Below, piece after piece: positions 44,727 to 55,735 of a stretch of 64,000 bases of DNA; positions within the stretch are counted from its first letter, which is position 1, and every line of letters starts with the position of its first letter. Under the pieces are notes generated by a model. That model was not told the origin of the DNA. It saw nothing but the letters and a program-made list of their open reading frames with translations, and ran no database searches. The position numbers and the translations under genes are program-made. The DNA lies in assembly GCA_027604705.1 (NCBI GenBank), contig JADHYV010000009.1:310001-374000 (forward strand). Reading direction: 5' to 3'. Source of the stretch: Allomyces arbusculus (taxonomy: Eukaryota > Blastocladiomycota > Blastocladiomycetes > Blastocladiales > Blastocladiaceae).

Positions 44727-46403
44727 ATGCGCGACCGTCTCTCTGAGCTCAAGGTACTTGCGCGCGCCGCGTCGTTGCTCGTTCAAACGCACCACGCTCA
44801 CCTCACGCTGCCCCTCGTGCGTAGAAGGCGTCGAACGCCGGCGACAAGCCGCCGCAAATCCAGTCGTCGGCCAACGTCGACGTGGAAAAGGGTAACGCCG
44901 ACGCGCCGCCCGCTGCGGCGAATCCGATGAAGGCCTTCTTTGACGAAGTACGCGCGTTCAACCCTCCCTCGTCGTCCGGACGCGAGACCCTGCAACTGAC
45001 CGGTCGATGTGCATTGCGTAGGTGAGCAATGTGCGCGGCGCCATCAACACCATCAAGCGCTTGATCCAGGACGTCGAGGAGGCGCACGGCAAGGCGCTCA
45101 CGGCCGTGAGCGAGGAGCAGGGCGCCGGTACGTTTTTGGCGTCCGTGATGATGGCGTGCAACCGTGTGACTCGGGTTAGAGAGGGAGACTGACGCGATGC
45201 TCGGGTAGACCACGCGCAGGCGATTGACGCGCTCATGGACCAGATCAACATGCAGTCGGGCGCGATTCGCAAGAAGCTCAAGGGTACTGACCGCACCGAC
45301 TCTCTGCGCTCGCATCGACGCGGTGGACGACCAGAATCACTGACGCTGCCGTGGTAGACATTGAGGCCGGGAACAAGGCGTTCGAAAAGGACCATGCCGG
45401 GTCGAGCGACTCGCGCATTCGCATGAGCCAGGTGCGTCGCCGCATCGCGCGCTTCCTTTGGACGCGACGAGGCCACGAACTGACCCGACACCGTTTCACG
45501 TCTAGCACGCGGTCCTGATGAAGAAGTTCACCGACGTCATGACCGAGTTCTCCGACATGCAGACCAAGTACAAGGGCAAGTACAAGCAGCGGTTGCAGAA
45601 GCAGTTCTTGATTGGTACGTGCAAAGTGTTGCGACGCATTAGTCACTTGTCGCGCGACAAGGACTGACCCCACGCGTGCCCGCTCGCTAGTCAAACCCGA
45701 CGCCTCCCCCGAGGAAGTCGAGAAGGTAGTCAGCGGCGAGGGCGGCGCGTCCATCTTCGCCCAACAGGTTCGTATCGGTTCGCGTTCCTTCCTCGTCGCA
45801 ACGCGCTCCCTCCCCATCGCCACGCTCCTTTCTCCATCGACGCATTGCCGCGTCGCCCGTGCCTCTCGGCTTCTCCCACACCGACCCGAGCCCGTTCTCC
45901 GCCTTTTCCTCCCACCCGCACCATGTGCTCACCCCCCCCCCCCCCCCGCGCCCCACTGCTGATGTAGATCATGCCCGGTGCGCAGTACATGGAGGCGCGC
46001 AAAGCGCTCGAGGACATTCAAGAGCGGCACCAGGACATTCTCAAGATTGAAAAGTCGATTCTCGAGCTGCAGCAGTTGTTTGTCGACATGTCGGTGTTGG
46101 TCGCGCAGCAGGGCGAGCTGCTCAACCAGATCGACTCGAACGTGACCAAGGCCGTCGAGTATACCGAGGCGGGCGTCGAGGAAATGAAGGAGGCCGTCAA
46201 GATTCAGAAGAAGTCGCGCAAGGTACGGAACGGAACGGAACGGACCGTGCCAAGTCGGGGTGGGGGGGTTGGGCGCGAGGAAGCTGACAACGATATGGGT
46301 TGCCGTTCGTTTCGTGTAGCGCATGTGCATTCTCATTGCCTGCCTCGTGATTCTCGCCGTGTGCATTGGCGTCGGCGTCGGTGTTGCGCGCCCGTTCCGA
46401 TAA
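44727..46403 (+). CDS. Plasma-membrane-type syntaxin (Qa-SNARE)
   Basis: Nine exons: 44727-44753, 44825-44947, 45022-45127, 45209-45283, 45358-45431, 45506-45614, 45691-45767, 45968-46222 and 46320-46403; 309 residues. It starts MRDRLSELK, then a Habc domain (PMKAFFDE|VSNVRGAINTIKRLI; QAIDALMDQINMQ; FTDVMTEFSDMQTKYKGKYK) and a linker ending ASIFAQQ. The SNARE motif in exon 8 (HQDILKIEKSILELQQLFVD, then VLVAQQGELLNQIDSNV) has the central Gln of Qa-SNAREs. A single C-terminal membrane anchor lies in exon 9 (ILIACLVILAVCIGVGVGVA). It matches the Sso1/syntaxin-1 subfamily, which drives exocytic fusion at the plasma membrane with a SNAP25-type and a VAMP-type partner. Intron 7 carries a C16 tract just before its end. 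Confidence 0.95.
45932..45947. repeat. C16 homopolymer in syntaxin intron 7
   Basis: Sixteen consecutive C, 20 nt upstream of the intron 7 acceptor (AG at 45966-45967). It sits where a polypyrimidine tract is expected and may act as one. Confidence 0.9.
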
Positions 46404-48455
46404 GTGGACGCGGTGCGTGGGACGGGCGCGGCCAAGGCTGGTACTGGTCGTGACGGTTGGACTTGGGGGGACTTGGATCGCGGCAAGCAGAATCGAGGCT
46501 GGCTCCTGGAGCGTTTGGTCAATAACATCTCATCATATTGTGGCTCACTCCGTTTCGGGCAGGTGAGTGACTGGCCAAACCTGGGACTGGAGTTATAAGA
46601 AATGGAAACTTGCCCGGTTTGTCTGCAAGGCTCACGCCCATCACGATCCATGACCACACTCCACAAGTTCCATAAAACACGCACGTAGGCATGAATTCAA
46701 GAAACCTGTGGATCGTGACCCTCGTTTGTCTCGAAGCGAGGAATAAAACTAGCAAAAGCCCAGACGCACCCCTTTTTTCAACAGGATGCGTACAGAATTT
46801 GATAAATTCAGCAACCGCAAAGGTGTCAGAATGAACCTGGCTCCACGCCGCACCCCTGGAATAGGCGGGGCGGGCAAGATCCTCGATTGCGGCCGCCATG
46901 TTCTTGAAGAGCAAAAGCGGCCGCACGCCTCCCTTTTCAGAGCCGGTCCTGCATGTCGTCGTCCACCGTATGTATTGGTGCCAAATGTTGTTGGGAAACA
47001 ACAGATGGATATTGACTGAACTATCAGATCCTGAAGAGTAAAGTCGATGGGGATCAACAACGGGGCGGGGAATGTAGGTTTTTATATGGCGGGGAGACGA
47101 GCAGTGTGGCGCGCGCAGTTCACATGAGACGTTGCCGAGAGGTGGTTGATAAACCAGTTGATGAGGCGGGTGCTGCTGGTGGGCCAATCAGATGGCGGCC
47201 GTGCAGGGCTTCTACCTTTTCTGCCCCTGATCACCATTTTCGCCCTTTCCCGACGTCCAAGCCGGCCCAAGTTGACGTGGCGGTCGATCGATGCCGACTC
47301 GATGTCTGTCCTTTAAGACGCCGCGTGGTGGTGAGCGGATGTGAGCTAAACTCGGTTCACGTCAATTGGTCAACTGCCCCACTCCCCGCGGGCATGTGGA
47401 GCAAAGCACCTGACACGCATAGCAGAGAGTGGTGAGGAAGCTACCGTGTGAGATGCGACCTTGCCAATCGAGCGCGTAGGTATGAATATGATAACGTCGA
47501 CCGCGTTGGGCACGAAAGATGGCGCCGACAAAAGACGCGACCGTACTTTAGACGGCAAGCATGGGCGTCGGGTGGAGAAGTACTGTAACGTACTGGGTCG
47601 AACGATGGCGCTCGTGTGAACAGACGCGTCGGTGGCTTGGATTGTGGGCACTAGGGTGGAGAAGAAATGCCCGCTATCTTGGACACGGTGGCGTAGCGTG
47701 AAAGGACACGACTGCCATTTGAACGGCGTGGATCGAACCAGGTGGAGAACTGCAGTCAGTCCGTGTACAACTCCATTGCGCAGCCCTGCGTCGTCTCTTG
47801 TGGAGAGCGGAAGGGCCATTACATTTCCCACACCATCGTGCGACCGTGTCCGCGGCTGTAGCAGGCAATTCGCTTCAACCAGCACGGTACGGTTGCTCCC
47901 ACGCAGCGGGAGGCTGCTGGGGATGAGTTCCGGCTTGACGCAGCTGGTGTCTTCCAGCAGCTGACAGTAGCGCGAGCGCGGGCGATCTCGGCACCCGCAT
48001 TGCCGATGGGCAAGCGGAACCTCGCGCTGTGGTGCAGGGCCGTGGCGATTGTGCGCGCTGGGGTGCGAATGGAGAGACGAGATGCAAGAGATCCGGGCGA
48101 GGTGCGATGTTGTAATGTCTCCATTCATTCACATCTTGGCCTGGTTCGCCCGCCGCAGTGCGGCGCGCGGTTACTTGAAGTGCCGCGTCGCCCTTGGGCG
48201 CGCATCGTTCTCGGGGCGCTCAAGGGCTACGGCTACGTCCTCAAATCTCGAGTCGAACCTGACAACATGCGTGGCAGGCAGGCCGAGGCAGGTATTGGTG
48301 GTGGTGTGGAGGTCGCGAAGGGAGGTGGCTGGTATTTGTGCATGACGACACCCCTAGTATCTCCGGGCAGATGGACAGAAAAGGGGGTAATAAACACATA
48401 TTGGAGAACAGACATGGCGTGCAGAAAGCATAAGGAACCCAGCACTACAATCCGC
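46404..48455. other. Gene-poor convergent region
   Basis: 2 kb between the 3' ends of the syntaxin and prenylcysteine oxidase genes. GC is lower than in genes. Frames of 222 codons (46519-47187, minus) and 252 codons (47370-48128, minus) exist but lack recognisable domains, coding-like composition or splice support. No inverted terminal repeats, poly-A tail or transposase or reverse-transcriptase motif is seen. Confidence 0.4.
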
Positions 48456-50290
48456 TCAAGCGGCCTCGGCCGCCTTCTTCGCCGACGCGGACCCACCCAC
48501 AGCCGCCACGACCCGCGCCGCATTGACGGCACGCTGTTTCAAGAGCCGCACGAGGTTGGTCGCAGCAATCGTCTGTGTCTCCATGGTACTGAGCAGCCGC
48601 TCCATGCCGTTTAGGTAGAACAGGCCACCAGCCGCTGCCTGCGCCGCCGCCTGCGCCGTCGCCGCGTCGTGCAAAATAATCTCCGGGTAAACGTCCTCGT
48701 CCTTGGCGTCGGGCGCTGTCGGGACCATGATCGGGTACGCGAACCACTGGCGGCGCCAGGTGTGGTCGACTCGATTGAACAGGTACCCGAGGTTGGTGAT
48801 CTCCTGTGAGCCAGGCGTCAAGTCGTCGAGTGGAATTGTCGAAAACACCTTGAACAGGCCAAGCCCGGGGGCTACGGACGAGAGGTCGTGCAGGCGGCTG
48901 ATACTGGCAATGTGTGGCGTCGTGCGCAGCGTAAAGACATTGGCCGTCGTGGACGTGAACCCGCGGTCCGGATTCAGCGTGCCGACAACCATCGTGACGT
49001 GGATATGGTGGTACTCGCGCGGTTGCGCGCCAATGCGAACGCCCTCGGGCAGGTGCAGCGACGAGTAGACGTCGAGCGGGAGGGCGAGGACGACCGCGTC
49101 GTATCCGGTCTTGTGCGCGCCGGTCGACGTGGTCAGCGAGTAGGTGGACGTGGTCTCGTCAAAGTCGACGTGCGTGATGCGTGTGCCGAGTTGCACGTTG
49201 GCCTTGGAGTTTTTGACGAGTGCTTCAAAGATGCGCTGGTTGCCCGCTATGGATAATAGACGCCGTGAAGTGAGCGATGGCTCCATTTTAATGGGAAGTT
49301 GAAGTGGTACCGACAGTCGATGCTGTACACGGGCCCATTCACAAATCCAACGAGGGCCGCGAGTGCGTGCACCTCGTCGATACTATGGCCATAATTGGAG
49401 CGCGTGACGCCGTCGACCATTTCCCGGCGGAACGCGTCGTTGATGAAGTACCACCGTGACCCGGTGCTCAAGTAGGACTCGGCCGTCACGTTGAGGTACG
49501 GCGAGAGGTTGAGCTGCCGCGCCAAGTCGCCAATTGACGTGTAGGCCGGATGGTCGTCGTCGTAAATCTTGCCGAGCGCCGCGGCCGCAGAATTGGCCTC
49601 GCGACTCGTGGCCAAGGGTGATGTCGTGTACCGCCATGCCGCGCGCGCCTTGCCCCCGACTGAGCTCGGATCGAACGAGAAGGAGATGGTGGTACCGTCC
49701 CAAACGAGCAAATCGCCCTCATCAGCCTCGGAACTGCCCTTCTCAGACGACGACAGGTTGAATTTGGCGGCCCAGCGAACGAGATTGAGGTTTTCCTTGA
49801 CGAAAATCGACGCGCCCCAATCGTGCGTGCCGAGCGATACGTTGGTGCGGCCGCCGAGAACGGGGACCACGAGCTCTTCGCTTGCGACGCGACCACCGAC
49901 GCGATTTTTGGCCTCGAACAGGTCAATTTGCGCGTCGGCGGGCAGACCGGCCAGGTGCGAGTACTGGTAGGCAAACGAGGACCCTCCGGGGCCTGCGCCG
50001 ATAATGGCGACGCGCTTGGGCAGGGGGGACTTGGGTGCAGCAATCGCGTCCGGGGCTGCCGTGATACTCCATTGTGCAGGATCCACTAACAATGTGAACG
50101 ACGTGATCGGTCTTGTTGAGAACAGCGGCGCAAAGGATCACTACACATGCGACCACATACCGTCCCAGTTCTTGACGACGGCGTGCGGGTTCGGCAGCTG
50201 CCCGGAGGCCAAATGGACGTGGACGGCCGTGATGACGAGCACGGCCAGTAAGGGCCAGGCACCGCGAGCGGCGGGACGAGCTGTGGGCAT
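48456..50290 (-). CDS. PCYOX1: Prenylcysteine oxidase, secreted/lumenal flavoprotein
   Basis: Exons 50290-50161, 50085-49315 and 49246-48456 give 563 residues. It begins with a signal peptide or anchor (AWPLLAVLVITAVHVHLASG). The FAD-binding fold follows with KRVAIIGAGPGGSSFAYQYS and a second-strand acidic end (IDLFEAKNRVGGRV). Family blocks include THDWGASIF, YLSTGSRWYFINDAFRREMV, RSNYGHSIDEVHALAAL, and, across the second splice, VYSID|SGNQRIFEALVKNS. The C-terminal domain carries FLAD-like repeats such as GYDAVVLALPLD. Known: these enzymes cleave the thioether of farnesyl- or geranylgeranyl-cysteine released from degraded prenylated proteins, producing aldehyde, cysteine and peroxide, in lysosomes or vacuoles. 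Introns 50160-50086 and 49314-49247 both keep the frame. Confidence 0.92.
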
Positions 50291-51013
50291 GGTGGCGGTT
50301 GGTGCGACGGCTTGCGATGCTGGTGCTTGTGTCGCTGATCCTGCGGAGGTGCTGGTGGCTTGACCTTGCACGATGGTCGACGAGAGTGGTCGTGGTCAAG
50401 GGTCGAGGTGGTGCTAGTGGGTGGTCGGCCGCAAACAGGCTGTCGACGGTGGAGAAATCAGAAAAGAACCAGCGCGTCGCACCGCGTGCGGTGGAAGCCG
50501 TCAGGTGAGAAACGTGGTCGGCATGCGCTGCATCAAGCGTGTCTCCCGGATGTTTGCTGCGCGCGCAGCTCGCTCATGCGAGACGCGTCGTGTTCGCTGC
50601 TCGGCCTTTGTCGCCACGCTTGGCTGCCGTGGGCGACGCGCTCTGCCCTTAAGCGACAGGGTGCCTTCTTTGCGCCGGCACCGTATTTACCCCTGTCGTT
50701 TGCCCCTGTCGCTTGCCCCTGTCGTTTACCCCTGTCGCGTGGTCGATTGGTGCGCGCCAGGCGACGGCCAAGCAATCCCGCCCGACAGGCTGGGCAATTA
50801 AATTCATCTCCTCGGTCCTCTCTCCTTCTCCCCCTTCTCGCCACTTCTCCCTCCGAGCTCCTGCTCTCGAAGTTTCCTCGACCAACCACTCGCTGCTACC
50901 GACCACTTCTTTCCACCGTTCATTCCATCTCTCTTCATTTCACTCCAACAACAGAACAACTGCCACGATCTTCGCTCGCATCGAACACCATCTCCTTCAA
51001 TCAAGCTCGAATC
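50291..51013. other. Divergent intergenic region with a 13-bp tandem repeat
   Basis: 723 bp between the starts of the prenylcysteine oxidase and the secreted CBM19-type protein. It contains four tandem 13-mers at 50686-50737 and a CT-rich stretch (about 50810-50940) leading to the plus-strand ATG, as often seen in fungal leaders. Confidence 0.5.
50686..50737. repeat. Four tandem copies of a 13-bp unit
   Basis: Four head-to-tail copies of YTTRCCCCTGTCG (units at 50686, 50699, 50712 and 50725) differ only at the first and fourth positions. They lie about 280 bp upstream of the secreted-protein ATG and about 400 bp upstream of the prenylcysteine oxidase ATG, inside their shared intergenic region. 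The regular spacing and near identity suggest a protein-binding array or a young minisatellite. Confidence 0.8.
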
Positions 51014-52553
51014 ATGGCTCCCCCGCCTCTTCTCACCATGAAAGACGTGACTTTCGTCGGTGTCGCGCCCCACCAACGCCGGATGCTGTCCTTGAGGGCA
51101 CTTGCCGCACCCTCTCTTCTCTCGACCGCGGTCCTCGCCACACTCGCCATTGTTTTCGCGATCACCCCACGGCTTCTGGCCATGCCTGTTGTAGACCCAG
51201 ATTTGGGCTCCGGTTCCGCTGCGGGCACCTCGAGGACGTGCGCGGTCGCAACCTCGGCCTACACGTCCATCTACGCGTTGATCAACGCTGCACATTACCA
51301 GCTGATCGGTGCAGCTGCGGCCGAGTTTGGCATGTGCACGAACGCACGGTTCTCCGTATTTGCCGGGACCATCAGTCACGAGACGGCGCGCTTGACCACT
51401 TTCCAGCAGGTACAGGGGGAATTCTCCGTGCATTCGGTGCAAATCGGTTTCAGTACGCGGTCGTCTAACGCTGGTCCTTGAAATGTGTAGCCGGCTGACG
51501 GTGGGGCTGGCGCGATCCACGCGATCCCGGCCAACTGGCCATACATTTTTTCGGGCCTCGGGCTCGTCTACACGCAGTCCGAGGACGCGAACCGCCGCGT
51601 CATGCTCGACCCCAACGTTATGTACCGTGCGGCCGCGTGGTGGTTTGACCAAGGCGCCGCGACTATATTCGGATCGCGGTGCGCCGGGATGAAGACATGG
51701 GCCGACCAGTTCGACACAAGCCAGCCGCTCAATGTCGGCAACAACCGTGTAATTAACAGCAACATCAACTCGTGCATCTTGTACGTCGACTCGCTCCAGG
51801 TCAGCTACTCGATGTGTTCAAGCACGGGACGACTGACCACCCATTTGCGTCGTCCTCGTGGATAGTGGCGGCGGCACGGACCCGGGAGCTGACCAGCGGT
51901 TTCAGCTCATCAACACGGTCTTCCAGGCGTTGCGCGCGTCGGGCGGGGCGACGCTGCAGCCCGGGTCGTCGACGGGTAGTCCCAGTCCGCCCTCGCCAAA
52001 CCCGCCCATCTTCACGCAGGGCGTCCCCTCGGCGACGTGCCCTGCGGCCGTTACGACCACGGTCACGGTTCCAGGGGCCGCGCGCACCGTCACAGTCACG
52101 TCGAGCGTGCCTGTGCCCACAACGATCCGCGTCCCATCGGGCCCCGCCGCGACCTCCACCGTGACCAGTACCGTGACGCGCACTATTCAGCCGACCGCAG
52201 CGCCCGCGTCCACCCGCACGATTACGGCTACGGTGACGCGCACCGTCAATGGCGCCGGAGCGACGGCGACCGTGACTCGCACAGTCACGGCGTCGGCGGC
52301 ACGACCAGAGGCGACGATTTCGTCAGTGGAGACACCAACTTCGCCCGACACGACGACGACGCCGACGCTCTTGCCGACCACGGTGCCCGCAGTCGGGCTC
52401 GCGTGCACAGACGCAATTCTTGGGGACATGGAGTGTGCCGAGCGCGGGACCGTGATCCAGCAGTGTGTCTGGGGGAAGTGGGTGCCGTTTGCGGTGCCGC
52501 CTGGGACGCAGTGTTCTGTTGTTATGGGCGAGGCGCTCATCGTGCACAAGTGA
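51014..52553 (+). CDS. Secreted lysozyme/chitinase-like protein with Thr/Val linker and CBM19-like domain
   Basis: Exons 51014-51409, 51491-51799 and 51897-52553 give 453 residues. A hydrophobic segment near residues 38-58 (STAVLATLAIVFAITPRLLA) is a signal peptide or anchor. The next 190 residues resemble a lysozyme-like/GH19 fold: ALINAAHYQLIGAAAAEFGM, FAGTISHETARLTTF with a candidate catalytic Glu at about 123, and IHAIPANWPYIFSGLGLVY. A linker of alternating TVT repeats follows, likely O-glycosylated. The C terminus fits the CBM19 chitin-binding pattern of yeast chitinases: ACTDAILGDMECAERGTVIQ then CVWGKWVPF and PPGTQC. Inference: cell-wall chitin or peptidoglycan binding and remodelling. 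The enzyme class is uncertain. The third exon start (51897) is chosen for phase. Confidence 0.72.
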
Positions 52554-52976
52554 CGACTGGACTGAGTTGAGCGGACTGGAATGAGCGAGCGCGACTTGTC
52601 GGATTTGCTTTTGATCCCCCCCCCCCCCTGGATCTCTTCTCTCTCCACTCTCCGTCTGCTTCTCTTTGACCATGAGCGCGACGCGGATATGTTTTTGATC
52701 GCCCTCTCTCTATCTCTCTCTTGCTTCGCTCTTGCTTCTCTCGACGCCTGCCTGTCTACCTTGATCTCTCCACCTGATCGCACTATCTTCACCCTTGGCA
52801 TTCATTTTGCGAACCGTGCTGTACCGCATTCTTGGCATCAATCTTTGAATAACAAACTATCTTCTCTGGCACTTGCTGGCGATTCAGCATTTCCACCGAC
52901 GAGCGTGGCCTCGAAGTGTGGGGACATGGGACACGACCTTCAACGATTCCAAAACCGCGTGCTTCATTCCGCTCCA
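52554..52976. other. Convergent intergenic region with C13 tract
   Basis: 423 bp between two convergent genes. It holds a C13 run (52616-52628) and a CT-rich tract (about 52630-52765). No gene is seen. Confidence 0.5.
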
Positions 52977-55016
52977 TCACCCAGCAAACCCTGTCCTCTC
53001 CGCGACCCGCGCGACGACCACCTCATCCAACGCATGCGCGAGCCGCACCGGCTCGTCCTCCGCGAGGTAATGCCCAGCGCCCTCAAACACGCGCAGCGGC
53101 GCATCGCACAGATCTGCCCACCACTCGCCCAACGCCACGGGCCACACCTTGTCGTTCCGGCCCCACATGACCGCGACCTTCGTCCCATGGCTCGCCCACT
53201 CGCGCAGGGCCAATTTCGCCGCGTCCATTTCCAGTGCTGTTTCGCGATCCAACACGTGCGCGACCCGTGCCAACCGCGCGGCCCACCGCTCCCCGCTCGT
53301 CAGGGGTGCCGGGTCGAGTCCTTTACTCGCTGCCGAACCGGGGGCAAACACGGCGGCGACACGCTCGATGGGGATTTCCCCGATCACGGGCACCGGGAAA
53401 TGTAGCGGGGACACGAGTGGGGCCACGGGGAACGCCGACCCACCTGTGTACGGCGTGTCGTACCCCTGCACGGCGGTGGCGGTACGAGTACATGACGCGG
53501 CAGCGACGCGTGACGGGCGCGGGACCCAGGATGCGAAGCCGCGGTGCAGTGCGACGGCGACGCGGCAAATGGACGCGGTGGTGGCCGCGAGGAGCGCGGG
53601 CGCCTGGTCGAGGCCCGGGATCGCGTCGCGGTGCGGCGGCGCGTACCCCGAGAGGATCGTGAGCCCAGCGGTGCCCATGGAGACGGCGGGGGAGTCCTTG
53701 ATGGCGAGGGCGGCGACGGCCGCGGACATGCCCTGTGCGACGATGAAGACGGGCGAGGCGATGATGGAGATGGCGGATGAGGGAGCCCCAAGTGCGGTGG
53801 GAGGTTGCGGGATGAGTGGGTGCAAGACGAACGTGAAGAATTCAATGAGTGTGGAGACATAGAGGCCGAGCGTGACAGAGGAGGGTTGCATGGGCTTGTC
53901 GCTACGTTGGTTCGGACAGGACATGTCAGATCAACGCTCAAACAGGACGTATGTCGATTGACGGTCGAGAAGACGCACCTCTTGCCGTGGCCTACCGAGA
54001 AAGAGCAACGTGAAAAGAAGTGCTTGTCAGCGCCGAAAGCAGCAAAACCAACTTCCAGGAAGAGCGTACGAACCCGGAAAATCGATCGCAATCACGCGAT
54101 ACCCCAAGTCGAGCAAAATCGGAATAATCTTGCGGTAGTGGTATGACCACGCCAGCGCGCCGTGCAACAAAATCATCGTGCGCCCATTCCGCGTCCGCCG
54201 CACCCTCGGCGCCGCACCCACCTCGATCGGGTCCACATCAATATAATGCACGCGCAGCCCATTCGGCAGCGTAAAGTACAGGTCCGGGTACTGGAAATCC
54301 GCGAGCGATGCAAAAGCCGACGCGGGCGTCCGCACAATGGCCAGCGGCGCGACATCGGGTAACGCTGTCGCTGTCGCCGTCGACCCGCTATGCACCGACG
54401 ACATGGACACTTGGCTCGAAGCTGTCCCGGACCCACGTCGTGCCCGGTGCCGCGGGTGCGTCATGATCGTGGGCAACGGCGAGTTCCACAGGTCACGCAG
54501 CTTGCGCTTGTACTTGTCGGCGCGGCCAGGTAACGTTGACGAGGAATCACTGCTGGTATAGTCGGCCGACATGCTCGGACGCATCCCAATCCACGCGGCC
54601 GTCCCAGGCTCGAGCAGGTCCGTCGTGGTGGGAGTGAGCGGGAGCGAGTCCATGCTTCCCGCCGCGGACCGGCGCAGGCCCGTGGCACTCGTGATACTGC
54701 TGCCGTCGCTGGCCACGGACGTGACGCGTGAACGGCGTGCCGGTCGAGATTTCACGGGTGAAATAGGTCCGGCGGCCGTTGTCGCGTCGCTGGGCTGCCG
54801 CGACCGGGACGGGAACGTGCCACTGGTCACGTTCTCGACGGTAATGACGGGCGAGCGCGGCGCCTTGGGCGTGTGCTGGTACCACTGCTGGACAGCGAGC
54901 ATGGCACGGAGTGTCGCCAGGATTGGGAGCAGTATGGCGAGCGCAATGAGTTGAAGCGTGCGGTGCTGAAGAACGACGCAGATCACGAGCGCGGGAACGT
55001 CTTCGAGTATTGCCAT
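52977..55016 (-). CDS. Membrane-anchored alpha/beta hydrolase
   Basis: Exons 55016-54070 and 53901-52977 give 623 residues. Residues 1-45 hold a hydrophobic segment (TLQLIALAILLPILATLRAM), a likely membrane anchor, followed by a Ser/Thr/Arg-rich disordered part. The hydrolase fold begins near residue 225 with FTLPNGLRVHYIDVDP, then MILLHGALAWSYHYR (oxyanion HG) and YRVIAIDFPG, with SSDKPMQPSSVTL after the splice. The nucleophile elbow appears to be QGMSAAVA (Ser with Ala in place of the usual final Gly). The acid is in VMWGRNDKVWP and the His in FEGAGHYLAEDEP. Known relatives include epoxide hydrolases, haloalkane dehalogenases and lipases; the substrate is unknown. The 168-nt intron is longer than most here, and a donor at 54074 would be out of frame. 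Confidence 0.85.
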
Positions 55017-55735
55017 ATTGACGAACGCGTGAGATCAGGGACGGGTCTCACTTGGTCGACGGGAGCGACCTGCTTGAGAGCACGCCAGGCCAGTTGGGAC
55101 TTGAGCAAGGAGCTGCAGCCCCACAGTCACGAGCAAGCGGGTCCAAAGTGCACTGACGATGCCGCTGCGGCAAGAAGACGTTTGCAGCCAGTTGACCCTT
55201 GTTTTGTTAGTCGTCGTTGCAGCTGGTGTGTGGAGAAGGGATCGACAGCGTCGTTGCTCGCTTTCCACGATTCGCCCGAGTCCAGACGAGTCGCGTGAAC
55301 TGGTTGACAGGCAAGTGGCCAGGTTACCCAGGGTTTGGTGATTTTGTGATCTGTGGGACGGAGGGGAGAGACGTGTTCGGCGCAGCACCAAGTCCTCCGC
55401 AGTTGCCGCTAAATGCAACGTCGATGAAAAGGACAAGCGGAAGACTGCCATAGGGTGGAGAGAGTGTATGAGGACGAAATGGGGACGAAGCAAAGATGGT
55501 CCGAATCATTTGGACGCATGTTGGCCTACGACTTACGAACCCCTGGCCGTTCTTCCTGTGTGCGACTGAGCTGGAAGTTGGGAAAGGGGACGACATCAAA
55601 CAACAAGTAATTCATTCTGCTTCGATGCGGCTCGTCGACCCAAGTAACATCAGTCTCGTCCCTGTCGCGCCAGACCACGTGTCCCGACAGCTCAACCATC
55701 ACTTCCGACGGGCCTTTTCCGAAGCCAGAGCCAAC
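55017..55735. other. Intergenic region
   Basis: 719 bp between the hydrolase start and the ODAD2 stop, both on the minus strand. Presumed hydrolase promoter and ODAD2 3' flank. Short frames on both strands show no domain. Confidence 0.45.

Noticed and set aside
46519-47187. Minus-strand open frame of 222 codons in the gene-poor region
   Set aside because: No domain, no splice partners, and codon use unlike the neighbouring genes.
47370-48128. Minus-strand open frame of 252 codons in the gene-poor region
   Set aside because: Composition and motifs do not resemble a protein; probably chance.
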